A DNA stretch of 62,827 nucleotides. It comes from Bacteroidales bacterium (GTDB lineage Bacteria > Bacteroidota > Bacteroidia > Bacteroidales > JAFGHD01). The DNA lies in assembly GCA_016927695.1 (NCBI GenBank), contig JAFGME010000024.1, positions 1-62,827 of the forward strand. Reading direction: 5' to 3'. Positions 25,724 to 34,496 of this stretch are shown piece by piece; positions within the stretch are counted from its first letter, which is position 1; the number at the start of each line of letters is the position of its first letter. The notes under the pieces were generated by a model that saw nothing but the letters and a program-made list of their open reading frames with translations, made no database searches and was not told the origin of the DNA. Made by a program: the position numbers and the translations under genes.

Positions 25724-27199
25724 TTAAATGATGTTAAACCGTTTTCGTTCAGCGAGAAATACCATAACGGCGAAAACTCCGAACAGCAATGTGTTGATCA
25801 GAAGCCTTGCCGGGAGATGGCCGGGATCAAGGAAGATGCTGGCGGCATAAACAGTCAGCGCCGAAAAAATGTACAAACCTATCCTTTTCATGTCGTAGTC
25901 AACAGGAAGAAACCTTCTGCCCCAGAAATAGGAAATCATTACCATCACAAAATAGCATGCAAGATGTGCCCATGCCGAACCAAGGTACCCGATTACAGGA
26001 ATGAGTAAAACATTCAGCACTATGGTGGTCAGCGCGCCGATAACTGCTATCGCTGCACCGTAGCGGGTCAGATTGTTGAGTTTGTACCATATTGACAGGT
26101 TGTAAAAAATCCCCAGCAACAGATTTGCCATAAGAATGATGGGTACAATATGCAAACCCTCACGGAAATTGCGGCCTATAAAGAATTGCACAAGGTCAAT
26201 GTACAGCATGACTCCGAGAAAAATGAACAGGCCGAAGATGACAAAATATTTCATCACCGATGCATACACCTCTTTTGAGTTTGACTCTTTTGCCTGGGCA
26301 AAGAAGAAGGGTTCCGCCGCATACCTGAACACCTGTGTAAAGAGGGTCATCAGGACGGCCAGCCTGAAGCTGGCGCCATAAATCCCAACCTGCTCCAGGG
26401 CGGTGGACGGATCGGGCCATAAGTATTTCAGGAATATCTTGTCGGAAACTTCGTTTATCATGCCGGCCAAACCAATTACCAGCAGGGGAAGTGCATACCG
26501 GAGCATTTTTTTGAACAGCGCTGAATCAAAAATAAGTCTGACCCTGAATGTTTCAGGTAATATCAGCGCAAAAGTGACAACCGATGCCACAAGATTGGAA
26601 ATAAACGCATAGCCAACCCCGATGTCAGGAGAATAGATGAGTTTGACGATGGATCCTGGGTTCGATTTCAAAATTTCGGGGCACAAAAACAGAAAAAAGA
26701 GATTCAGTACAATGTTAACAAAAACGTTAACGATTTTCAGTGAGGCAAAGCGGAAAGCTTTTCTCTGTTGCCGGAGACTTGCAAACGGGATGGACATAAA
26801 TGCATCCATTCCGATAATCAGCCCGAAATATATGATGTATTCCCGGTTGGATGAGTACCTGATCATTGTTGCCAGATCCCCGGAAAACAGCAGGGTCAGC
26901 AGTATGAAGGCCGCTGAGGTGACCAGCAGGGCAAGCAGGGAGGTGCTGTAAACCCTGGATTTGTCATCCTCTGTTTCAGCAAACCTGAAAAATGTGGTCT
27001 CCATGCCATAGGTAAGCAAAACCAGCAGAAAAGCGGCATAAGCGTAAAGTTCGGTCACCACCCCGTATTCTCCCTGCTGGAAAATACGTGTATAGAAAAA
27101 TGTTAATAAAAGATAGTTCAGGGTGCGGGGAACAATGGTTCCTAAACCATATATGGCCGTTTCTCCGGCAAGTTGCCTGATCGGGTTGCCTGCGTTCAA
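25724..27199 (-). CDS. Polysaccharide/oligosaccharide flippase (MVF/Wzx-like)
   Basis: A 491-residue polytopic membrane protein with 12-14 hydrophobic segments. The N-terminal GETAIYGLGTIVPRTLNYLLLTFFYTRIF is typical of Wzx-type exporters in the MOP superfamily. It probably flips lipid-linked sugar units across the inner membrane for surface polysaccharide. No glycosyltransferase cluster adjoins it. It lies upstream of dut on the same strand (60 nt), with its own candidate -7 element. Confidence 0.88.
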   Translation of the reverse strand: MNAGNPIRQLAGETAIYGLGTIVPRTLNYLLLTFFYTRIFQQGEYGVVTELYAYAAFLLVLLTYGMETTFFRFAETEDDKSRVYSTSLLALLVTSAAFILLTLLFSGDLATMIRYSSNREYIIYFGLIIGMDAFMSIPFASLRQQRKAFRFASLKIVNVFVNIVLNLFFLFLCPEILKSNPGSIVKLIYSPDIGVGYAFISNLVASVVTFALILPETFRVRLIFDSALFKKMLRYALPLLVIGLAGMINEVSDKIFLKYLWPDPSTALEQVGIYGASFRLAVLMTLFTQVFRYAAEPFFFAQAKESNSKEVYASVMKYFVIFGLFIFLGVMLYIDLVQFFIGRNFREGLHIVPIILMANLLLGIFYNLSIWYKLNNLTRYGAAIAVIGALTTIVLNVLLIPVIGYLGSAWAHLACYFVMVMISYFWGRRFLPVDYDMKRIGLYIFSALTVYAASIFLDPGHLPARLLINTLLFGVFAVMVFLAERKRFNII

Positions 27200-27215
27200 T
27201 TCCTGAATGTTTTGG

Positions 27216-27223
27216 CAAATGTA
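27216..27223 (-). promoter_or_regulatory. Candidate -7 element of the flippase gene
   Basis: Read on the minus strand this is TACATTTG, a perfect TAnnTTTG match, 17 nt before the start codon. No TTTG is visible at the expected -33 distance, so only half of the promoter is supported. Confidence 0.4.
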
Positions 27224-27287
27224 TTAATAAAACACAACAGCATAATTATTTAGAATGATTATAAATTCGGGCAGGAGGTTGAAAATT

Positions 27288-27320
27288 ATTGCAATTTTAT
27301 CGGTTTACTCATTAATTTTG
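27288..27320 (+). promoter_or_regulatory. Candidate promoter of the C25 protease gene
   Basis: ATTG (27288-27291), a 21-nt spacer, and TAATTTTG (27313-27320), the latter a perfect TAnnTTTG. Initiation would leave a leader of about 60 nt before ATG 27389. Confidence 0.5.
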
Positions 27321-27388
27321 GCATTAACTGATTCATAGCGGCTTATTACTTAAGTTTAAAAAATAAAACGTTTTAAAATTCCTAAAAA

Positions 27389-30300
27389 ATGAAAACAAAT
27401 TTCCTATTGACAAAACTTCTGGTCATGATGTTGCTGTTCGTGGCCATTGGGGTGTACGGTGAAAAAACCGTTTACAGCGACAACTGGGGAGCCCAGGGGC
27501 TTACCCTTAAAGCGCAGGACAACAGCTATGTTGTTTTAAACTATTCGTTGACTTCTTTTGTAATGGACAATTTAGAGGCTGAAGGAGAGAGCGGCAAAGT
27601 GCTTCAGGTTCCGGGTATCTTTTTACCCAACGATGCCGGAGCGCCCAATCTTCCCGGGATGTCACGCTACATCGCAATACCACAGGGTTCTGTGGCTGCG
27701 ATAAAGGTAGTTGGATTCCGTACCGAAGTGATTGAGGGCATTGATATTGCCCCGTCACCCGAGCTGCCCCTGGATACCGACACAGGACCTTTGCATTATG
27801 AACGCAACGCTGCTATTTACGGACAGAACGCTTATTATCCGGCCGAGCCGGTAAAGCTTTCCGAACCTATGCAGATCCGTGGCCTCGATGTGGTATTGGT
27901 GGGCATCACCCCCTTCCAATATAATCCGGTCACGCGGGAGCTGATCATTTACAAAGACATTGAGATAGAAGTAACCACATCAGGGGGCAACGGACAATAC
28001 GGAGATATCCGCCTCAGGAGCCGCTGGTGGGATCCTATCATGCAGGATGCCGTACTTAATCCTGATGTGCTGCCGGAAATTGACTATTCAAAAAGGTATG
28101 AAAGCATCGACCCGGCAGAAAACACCGATTACGAATATGTGATCATCACCCCTGCCGACCCGGTATTCCAGGCTTGGGCTGACTCGATCAAAATCTGGCG
28201 CCAGCTCCAGGGCATCCGTACAGGTGTTTTCACAACCACGGAAGTTGGAGGCAATACAACTACAGCTATTGAGTCATTCATTAACAATGCCTACAATACA
28301 TGGACCATCCCGCCGGCCGCCTGTTTGCTCCTTGGTGATTTCGGATCCACCGGCAGTACGATCATTTCCCCGATTTACAACAACTATTGTGCATCAGATA
28401 ACATCTACGCCGATGTTAACAGCGACCACATGCCCGATGTGGTGTTTGCGAGGATGACAGCCCAGAATGCCACTCATCTGGAAACGATGGTAACCAAATT
28501 CCTGGACCATGAGCGGACACCTCCCACAAACCCCGGCTATTACAACAATCCGATCACCGCCTTAGGCTGGCAAACCGAGCGGTGGTTCCAGATATGCTCC
28601 GAGACGGTTGGAGGCTTCTGGAAGCATGTACAGGGCAAAACCCCGGTGCGTATCAACGAGATTTACTCCGGCACTCCGGGAACGGTCTGGTCATCTAATC
28701 AGAATACTTACATGGTAACCGATTATTTCGGACCAAACGGTTTAGGCTATATTCCTGCCACACCGGCCGAACTTGGCGGCTGGTCGGGCGGCAATGCCAC
28801 CATGATCAACAATGCCATCAACAGCGGAGCTTTCATGCTGCAGCACCGTGACCACGGCTCCACTACAGGTTGGGGAGAACCGTCTTACAACAGTTCAAAC
28901 ATTGACGGGTTAACCAATACCGACCTTGTTTTCGTTTTCTCAATCAATTGTCTGACCGGCAAATACAACCTGTCGGGCGAATGTTTTACCGAAAAATTTC
29001 ACCGTTATACTTACGGGGGTCATAATTCAGGAGCTTTGGGCCTGATAGCCGCCTCAGAAACATCCTACAGTTTTGTGAACGACACATACGTCTGGGGGAT
29101 GATGGACAATATGTGGACTAACTTTATGCCCAGTTATGGCACAACGCCTCCGTCAAGAGATGTCCTGCCTGCTTTCGGCAATGCAGCAGGAAAATATTTC
29201 CTCCAGCAAAGTAACTGGCCATACAACACGAGCAATAAGGAAGTGACCTATCATTTGTTCCATCTTCACGGCGATGCCTTTATGACAGTGTATTGCGAAG
29301 TGCCACAAAACCTGACCGTATTGCATGATCCGGTATTGCTGAGCGGTGTGCAAACATTCACGGTGACTGCCGACAACGGATCTTTCATTGCACTTACAGT
29401 AAACGGTGAGATCATTGGTACGGCCCAGGGCACAGGAAACCCGGTAAACATCAGTATTGCGCCCCAGATGCCCGGCGATGTGATGATAGTTACCGTTACC
29501 AAACAGAATTACTATCGTTATTCGTCTTCTGTTAATGTGATCCCGCCAAGCGGACCTTATGTGACCTTTGATGCATACATCATCAACGATGCATTGGGCA
29601 ATGACAACGGACTGGCTGATTATGGCGAGGACATCACTCTGCACATGACCCTGGAGAACCTTGGCAGCGCCACAGCTACAGGTGTAACGGCCAATGTAAT
29701 CAGCAGCGATGCCAACATTTCAATAACCGGCGCCACAGCCACCTGGCCAGACATCCCGGCAGGAAGCACCTCCACGGTGAACGACGCCTTTGCCATCAGC
29801 ATCAACGACCTGATCCCCGACCAGCATGTAGTATTGTTCGAATTGCAGGTCACCGGCGCCGATAAGGATACCTGGACTTCTTACTTTACCATGACCCTGA
29901 ATGCCCCGGTACTTGATCTGGGCAATATGGTGATCGACGACATAGCCGGCGGCAATGGAAACGGCAGGCTTGATCCGGGGGAAACCGCAGATCTCTACAT
30001 TCCGAACATCAACAGCGGACATAGTGATTCACCCTATGGGACCTCCACCCTCGTAAGCACCGACACTTACGTCACTGTAAACAGCGGAAACTGGAACGTA
30101 GGTGTGATACCTGCAGGAACTACGGTGAATGCCATATTCAATATCAGCATTGACCCAATGACACCTATCGGCCATGTGGTTGACCTGGTGTATGACATGA
30201 CAGCCGGAGCCTATCCGTTAAATAAAACCTATTATCAGAGTGTTGGCCTGATCCTGGAGGACTGGGAAACAGGCGACTTCTCAAGATTTTTCTGGGGTTT

Positions 30301-33300
30301 TGGCGGAAATGCCGACTGGCAGATCGAAACCGCCGCTCCTTATGAAGGCATCTATTGCGCTAAATCTGGCCCCATCGGAAACAGTCAGAAAAGCGAGCTG
30401 ATCGTTCAAATGGATGTAGCTACCAGCTCCACCATCAGTTTCTTCCGCAAAGTCAGCAGCGAAGTGGACGACTACCTGCGTTTCTATATTGACGGAACCA
30501 TGCAGGGTCAATGGTCAGGAACTGTGGCCTGGGGCGAAGTGTCATACACTGTGGGCACCGGTATTCATCAGTTCAAATGGTCGTATGAGAAAGATGCTTC
30601 CACTGCCACTGGTTCCGATGCTGCATGGGTGGATTATATTATCTTCCCCCCATTAGGCGCAGAGATTCCGCAGATCAATGTTTCAACAAATATGATTGAC
30701 TTTGAGAATGTTTTTGTGGGCGATCTTTACACGAAAACATTCACTGTCACTAACAGCGGCACAGGGCTGCTCACCGGCTCAATGACCACACCGGTGGATG
30801 TTTTCACTGTGGGTTGCCAGGGAGGTAAAAATACCTATAACTATGAAGTGCTTCCCGGCTTTACCACTGAATTCGAGGTTACTTTTGCACCTGTTGCCAT
30901 ACAGACTTACAGCGGCGACATGACCATCACCCACAATGTGAGCGGCGGCGGCACAGAGTTGATTTTCCTTACGGGTAACGGCATCAGCGGCCTGCCACTG
31001 CCTTACGACCAGCCTTTTGAAGAAGCGGGAGGATGGCCCTATGCATGGAACAATGTCACCGGTGATGACTTTGACTGGACAATGGATTCAGGAGGAACCC
31101 CTTCCTCCGGAACAGGCCCCTCAGGGGATCATACCACCGGATCGGGGTATTACGTTTTTACTGAATCCTCCAGCCCCAATTACCCGAGCAAGCTGGCCAT
31201 ACTTGAAACCCCCGTTTTTGACCTCGCCGGGGCTACCGTTCCTACAGTGTCGTTCTGGTACCACATGTACGGTACAGCTATGGGACAGCTTCACCTTGAT
31301 ATTCTTAGCGGAGGTGTCTGGACCAATGATGTGATGTCACCCATTTCCGGAAACCAGGGCAACCAGTGGAATCTGCAGGTGGTTGACCTCACCGGATACA
31401 CCGGCACAGTAAAATTCAGGTTCCGCGGCATAACAGGCACCTCTTACACCAGCGACATGGCCATCGACGACTTTTCCATTTTCAATAACACCGGTGTGCC
31501 CACGATCGTGGTCAATCCCACCAGCCTGAATTTCGGACCTGTCTGGGTTGGCAATACGGCCAATTTACAGTTTACCATTGAGAATAACGGTCAGGGTACC
31601 CTTTCGGGTGACATTACCACACCCGCAGGCTACAGTGTGGCCGAAGTGGTTGACGGATTAACCCAGGCAGTGGTCACTCCTGAAAACAATTCCGACAATG
31701 TCATTACATATTCCGTTCCTTTCCTTATGACAAAGACTTTTGCGGTCACCTTTGCACCTTCGGCAGCACAGAGTTATGACAATTTCATTGTAATTACCAG
31801 CAATGATCCCAACAATCCCACTTTCAACCTGGATGTGTTTGGATCAGGGGTAAACCCGCCCGACATTGATGTGAACCCGACCAGCTTCACGGTGACACTG
31901 CCTCCTGACGGCACGACACATGAAAACTTCTATATCAGCAACCTGGGAGATGTTGGCCTTGACTTTACCATCATCACAATGGATGCCGATGAAACCGGAG
32001 GGAAGATGGAAGGCTATTTCAGTGAGGAACAGTTGCAAATGGTTGCCAATGCGCCGGATATGTCGAACCAGACGGACGAACTTGATCCAAATGCTGTAGG
32101 CGAAGAACAGTTTTTCCTGCCTCCCATATTCAAATATGGTGACAATACAGATATTGAAGAGGTCTTCGGAGCTTTCACCAGTACTTTCTCAGGCGGTGAC
32201 CGCGACAGGGGCAACATCTTCCATGTGACACAAAACACCATGCTGTCTGAACAGAGGATGTATCTGAATATCCCGACATCCACGGAGCTATACTTCTTTG
32301 TATATGAAGGAACGGCAACAACCGGAACATTCACGAAAATAGCTGAGAAATACATTGCATCCTCCGGAACAGGGACAGGATGGTATTCATCCGGCACAAT
32401 GATTGTCAGCCTCCAGGCAGGGAAATACTATTATATCGGAACAGCATGGCTGGGTTCAGTTACCTATGGCCGCGGCAGCCAGTCTGTCCCGATCCCGTGT
32501 TCTTTCGGGGAACTGACAACAGGTATCCCTGGCAACATTGCAGGAGGGTTCCCGCCTGCTGCCACAGCATCAAGCACTTATACGAATTTCTCCCCCTATT
32601 ATCAGACCATAGTTACAGGTCCGGTTTTCACATGGCTTACACCCACTCCGTCAACCGGCCAGGCAACAGGAGGAGGATCCGTTACAATTGACCTGCTGTT
32701 CGATGCCACGGGTCTCGCCGAAGGTACCTATATGAAAAATATGATCATCAACAGCAATGACCCGGATGAACCAACGGTAACCGTACCCGTTACACTCATT
32801 GTGATGTCGGGCGCCACCCTGGATATAAAAGCCTTCCTGGAAGGCCCTTTCAACGGAACCAACATGCCTTCATTCCTTAATGTTTACGGCTATGTGCCTC
32901 TTGCACAGCCTTATAACATGCCGCCCTGGAATTACACAGGCACTGAAGCTGTCGCTGCAATACCGTCCCAGGTGGTCGACTGGGTGTTGGTAGAGCTCAG
33001 GGATGCCCCGGATGCACCAGGCGCAGTAACCGCTACAATAATTGAACGGCAGGCAGCTTTTATCCTGGAAAACGGTTCTGTAGTGGGTCTGGATGGTACA
33101 AGTTTGTTGAACTTTACCTCACCGGTGACCCAAAACCTCTTTGTGGTTCTCCGTCACAGGAATCATTTAGGCATCATGTCGGCTGATCCGGTAGTACAAA
33201 CCGGAGGCGTTTTTACCATTGATTTCACCTCCACGAGCGCTGCTGCATACAACGGGATGCTGGCACAAAATGAAGTGGCAGCCGGTGTTTGGGGAATGGC

Positions 33301-33484
33301 AGGAGGTGACGGCGATGGAAACGGACAGGTATCCATCCCTGACAAGGTGGAAGTATGGTTGCCACAATCAGGTACCAGCGGATACCTTGGAGGGGATTTT
33401 GATATGAACGGAACAGTGGACAACGCTGACAAGCTGGATGTCTGGGCCCCGAATTCAGGAAAAGGCGCACAGATTCCCTATTGA
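27389..33484 (+). CDS. Gingipain-like C25 cysteine protease with multi-domain tail
   Basis: A 2031-residue secreted protein. A signal and propeptide (1 to about 245) precede the C25 domain (about 250-640). The catalytic pair is His489 (QHRDHGS) and Cys521 (SINCLTG, then ECFTEKF); the 32-residue spacing is almost that of gingipain R. Then come CARDB-like sandwiches (GNGNGRLDPGETAD), a lectin-like module (957-1087, ISFFRKVSSE), ASPM/Hydin-like repeats (FENVFVGDLYTKTFTVTNSGTG), a MAM-like domain (about 1200-1370), and a C-terminal module (1811-2031) ending in two dockerin-like loops. No type A sorting domain is present; the same C-terminal module ends the M14 protease. Predicted to be secreted and active on extracellular proteins; the P1 preference is not readable. 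Confidence 0.92.
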   Translation: MKTNFLLTKLLVMMLLFVAIGVYGEKTVYSDNWGAQGLTLKAQDNSYVVLNYSLTSFVMDNLEAEGESGKVLQVPGIFLPNDAGAPNLPGMSRYIAIPQGSVAAIKVVGFRTEVIEGIDIAPSPELPLDTDTGPLHYERNAAIYGQNAYYPAEPVKLSEPMQIRGLDVVLVGITPFQYNPVTRELIIYKDIEIEVTTSGGNGQYGDIRLRSRWWDPIMQDAVLNPDVLPEIDYSKRYESIDPAENTDYEYVIITPADPVFQAWADSIKIWRQLQGIRTGVFTTTEVGGNTTTAIESFINNAYNTWTIPPAACLLLGDFGSTGSTIISPIYNNYCASDNIYADVNSDHMPDVVFARMTAQNATHLETMVTKFLDHERTPPTNPGYYNNPITALGWQTERWFQICSETVGGFWKHVQGKTPVRINEIYSGTPGTVWSSNQNTYMVTDYFGPNGLGYIPATPAELGGWSGGNATMINNAINSGAFMLQHRDHGSTTGWGEPSYNSSNIDGLTNTDLVFVFSINCLTGKYNLSGECFTEKFHRYTYGGHNSGALGLIAASETSYSFVNDTYVWGMMDNMWTNFMPSYGTTPPSRDVLPAFGNAAGKYFLQQSNWPYNTSNKEVTYHLFHLHGDAFMTVYCEVPQNLTVLHDPVLLSGVQTFTVTADNGSFIALTVNGEIIGTAQGTGNPVNISIAPQMPGDVMIVTVTKQNYYRYSSSVNVIPPSGPYVTFDAYIINDALGNDNGLADYGEDITLHMTLENLGSATATGVTANVISSDANISITGATATWPDIPAGSTSTVNDAFAISINDLIPDQHVVLFELQVTGADKDTWTSYFTMTLNAPVLDLGNMVIDDIAGGNGNGRLDPGETADLYIPNINSGHSDSPYGTSTLVSTDTYVTVNSGNWNVGVIPAGTTVNAIFNISIDPMTPIGHVVDLVYDMTAGAYPLNKTYYQSVGLILEDWETGDFSRFFWGFGGNADWQIETAAPYEGIYCAKSGPIGNSQKSELIVQMDVATSSTISFFRKVSSEVDDYLRFYIDGTMQGQWSGTVAWGEVSYTVGTGIHQFKWSYEKDASTATGSDAAWVDYIIFPPLGAEIPQINVSTNMIDFENVFVGDLYTKTFTVTNSGTGLLTGSMTTPVDVFTVGCQGGKNTYNYEVLPGFTTEFEVTFAPVAIQTYSGDMTITHNVSGGGTELIFLTGNGISGLPLPYDQPFEEAGGWPYAWNNVTGDDFDWTMDSGGTPSSGTGPSGDHTTGSGYYVFTESSSPNYPSKLAILETPVFDLAGATVPTVSFWYHMYGTAMGQLHLDILSGGVWTNDVMSPISGNQGNQWNLQVVDLTGYTGTVKFRFRGITGTSYTSDMAIDDFSIFNNTGVPTIVVNPTSLNFGPVWVGNTANLQFTIENNGQGTLSGDITTPAGYSVAEVVDGLTQAVVTPENNSDNVITYSVPFLMTKTFAVTFAPSAAQSYDNFIVITSNDPNNPTFNLDVFGSGVNPPDIDVNPTSFTVTLPPDGTTHENFYISNLGDVGLDFTIITMDADETGGKMEGYFSEEQLQMVANAPDMSNQTDELDPNAVGEEQFFLPPIFKYGDNTDIEEVFGAFTSTFSGGDRDRGNIFHVTQNTMLSEQRMYLNIPTSTELYFFVYEGTATTGTFTKIAEKYIASSGTGTGWYSSGTMIVSLQAGKYYYIGTAWLGSVTYGRGSQSVPIPCSFGELTTGIPGNIAGGFPPAATASSTYTNFSPYYQTIVTGPVFTWLTPTPSTGQATGGGSVTIDLLFDATGLAEGTYMKNMIINSNDPDEPTVTVPVTLIVMSGATLDIKAFLEGPFNGTNMPSFLNVYGYVPLAQPYNMPPWNYTGTEAVAAIPSQVVDWVLVELRDAPDAPGAVTATIIERQAAFILENGSVVGLDGTSLLNFTSPVTQNLFVVLRHRNHLGIMSADPVVQTGGVFTIDFTSTSAAAYNGMLAQNEVAAGVWGMAGGDGDGNGQVSIPDKVEVWLPQSGTSGYLGGDFDMNGTVDNADKLDVWAPNSGKGAQIPY
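30257..30649 (+). other. FRKVSSE module in the C25 protease
   Basis: Residues 957-1087. Conserved pattern: W-E-T-G-D-F...W...PYEG-x-YCAKSG-x-IGN-x-Q...ISF-(Y/F)-RKVSSE...LRFYIDG...W-SG-x-V-x-WGE...F-K-W...GSD-x-AWVDYIIFPP. Two further copies lie in the M14 carboxypeptidase (44272-44667 and 43504-43902). It is probably a carbohydrate- or surface-binding beta-sandwich. Confidence 0.75.
32819..33484 (+). other. C-terminal FLEGP/dockerin-like module of the C25 protease
   Basis: Residues 1811-2031. Segments: FLEGPFNGTNM, GYVPLAQPY, PPWNYTGTEA, VVDWVLVELRD, RQAAFILENGSVV, LRHRNHLGIMS. It then has two acidic loops, GDGDGNGQV (1973-1981) with DKVEVW, and GDFDMNGTVDNADKLDVW, and the end APNSGKGAQIPY. 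It aligns along its whole length with the last 224 residues of the M14 protein. The spacing of Asp/Asn residues resembles Ca-binding dockerin loops. Confidence 0.8.
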
Positions 33485-33506
33485 TCTGAAAAGATAATAC
33501 ATAATA

Positions 33507-33537
33507 AAAGCCGGCCTTTATGAGCCGGCTTTTTTTG
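33507..33537 (+). terminator. Rho-independent terminator after the C25 protease gene
   Basis: A 9-bp stem, AAAGCCGGC (33507-33515) with GCCGGCTTT (33524-33532), 8-nt loop, and a run of seven T. It is 23 nt after the stop codon. It could also act for the convergent endonuclease IV gene, with a four-T tail on that strand. Confidence 0.9.
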
Positions 33538-33587
33538 TTCCATTTGTCTTTTGGCTGTTGGCCTTCATCTGATTCACCCCGGATCAG

Positions 33588-34433
33588 TTATGCTTCAACC
33601 AGGTTATACAGCCACCTGATCTCCTCTGCCCACAGGCTGTCGTCGGGGGTTTCCAGGATGATGGGCATGTTGTCGAACCTCGGGTCGTTCATGATCCTTT
33701 TAAAGACATCTGCACCCAACAGGCCTTTGCCGATACTGTCGTGCCTGTCCACCCTGCTTCCGAGTTCTTTCTTTGAATCGTTCAAGTGCAGTCCTTTCAG
33801 GTATCTGAACCCGACAATCTTTTCAAACTCATCAAATGTTTTCACGTATCCTTCTTCAGTTTTGATGTCATAACCGGAAGTATAGGTATGGCAGGTATCA
33901 AGGCAAACGCCGATCCGGCTTTGGTCCTCAATTCTGTCGATGATATAGCGCAGGTGTCCGAACCTGTAGCCCACGTTGCTCCCTTGTCCGGCAGTATTTT
34001 CAATCACTGCCGTCACACCTTTGGTTTTCGAAAGGGCAATGTTTATTGATTCTGCAATGATATCAAGACATTCTTCTTCGGATATCTGTTTCAGATGCGA
34101 TCCCGGGTGGAAATTAAGCATTTCCAGGCCAAGCAGCTCACAGCGTTTCATCTCGTCCAGAAATGAATTTCTTGATTTTTTCAGGTTTTCGGGTACGGGA
34201 TTTCCCAGGTTGATCAGGTAGCTGTCGTGGGGCATCACCTGCCAGGATTTGTAGCCGCATTTTACCATATTTTCCCTGAAAAGCCTGACATTGTCATCAG
34301 TAAGAGGGTTTGAGAACCACTGTTTCTGGTTTTTGGTAAACAACGCGAAAGCCTTCGCGCCAATTTCCGCGGCATTGACAGGGGCGTTTTCCACACCTCC
34401 CGAAGCGCTGACATGGGCTCCTACATATTTCAT
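33588..34433 (-). CDS. nfo: Endonuclease IV (AP endonuclease)
   Basis: A 281-residue TIM-barrel AP endonuclease that cuts 5' of abasic sites in base excision repair. Zinc-ligand motifs are visible: [57 protein letters not shown] and ILETPDD. Length and start ([13 protein letters not shown]) match the family. It is monocistronic and convergent with the C25 protease gene. Confidence 0.97.
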   Translation of the reverse strand: MKYVGAHVSASGGVENAPVNAAEIGAKAFALFTKNQKQWFSNPLTDDNVRLFRENMVKCGYKSWQVMPHDSYLINLGNPVPENLKKSRNSFLDEMKRCELLGLEMLNFHPGSHLKQISEEECLDIIAESINIALSKTKGVTAVIENTAGQGSNVGYRFGHLRYIIDRIEDQSRIGVCLDTCHTYTSGYDIKTEEGYVKTFDEFEKIVGFRYLKGLHLNDSKKELGSRVDRHDSIGKGLLGADVFKRIMNDPRFDNMPIILETPDDSLWAEEIRWLYNLVEA

Positions 34434-34496
34434 GTGATATGAATTTTAAAGGCAAAGGTAAGAAATCAGACTGAATAGCCGGAAGTAAGGACTGTT

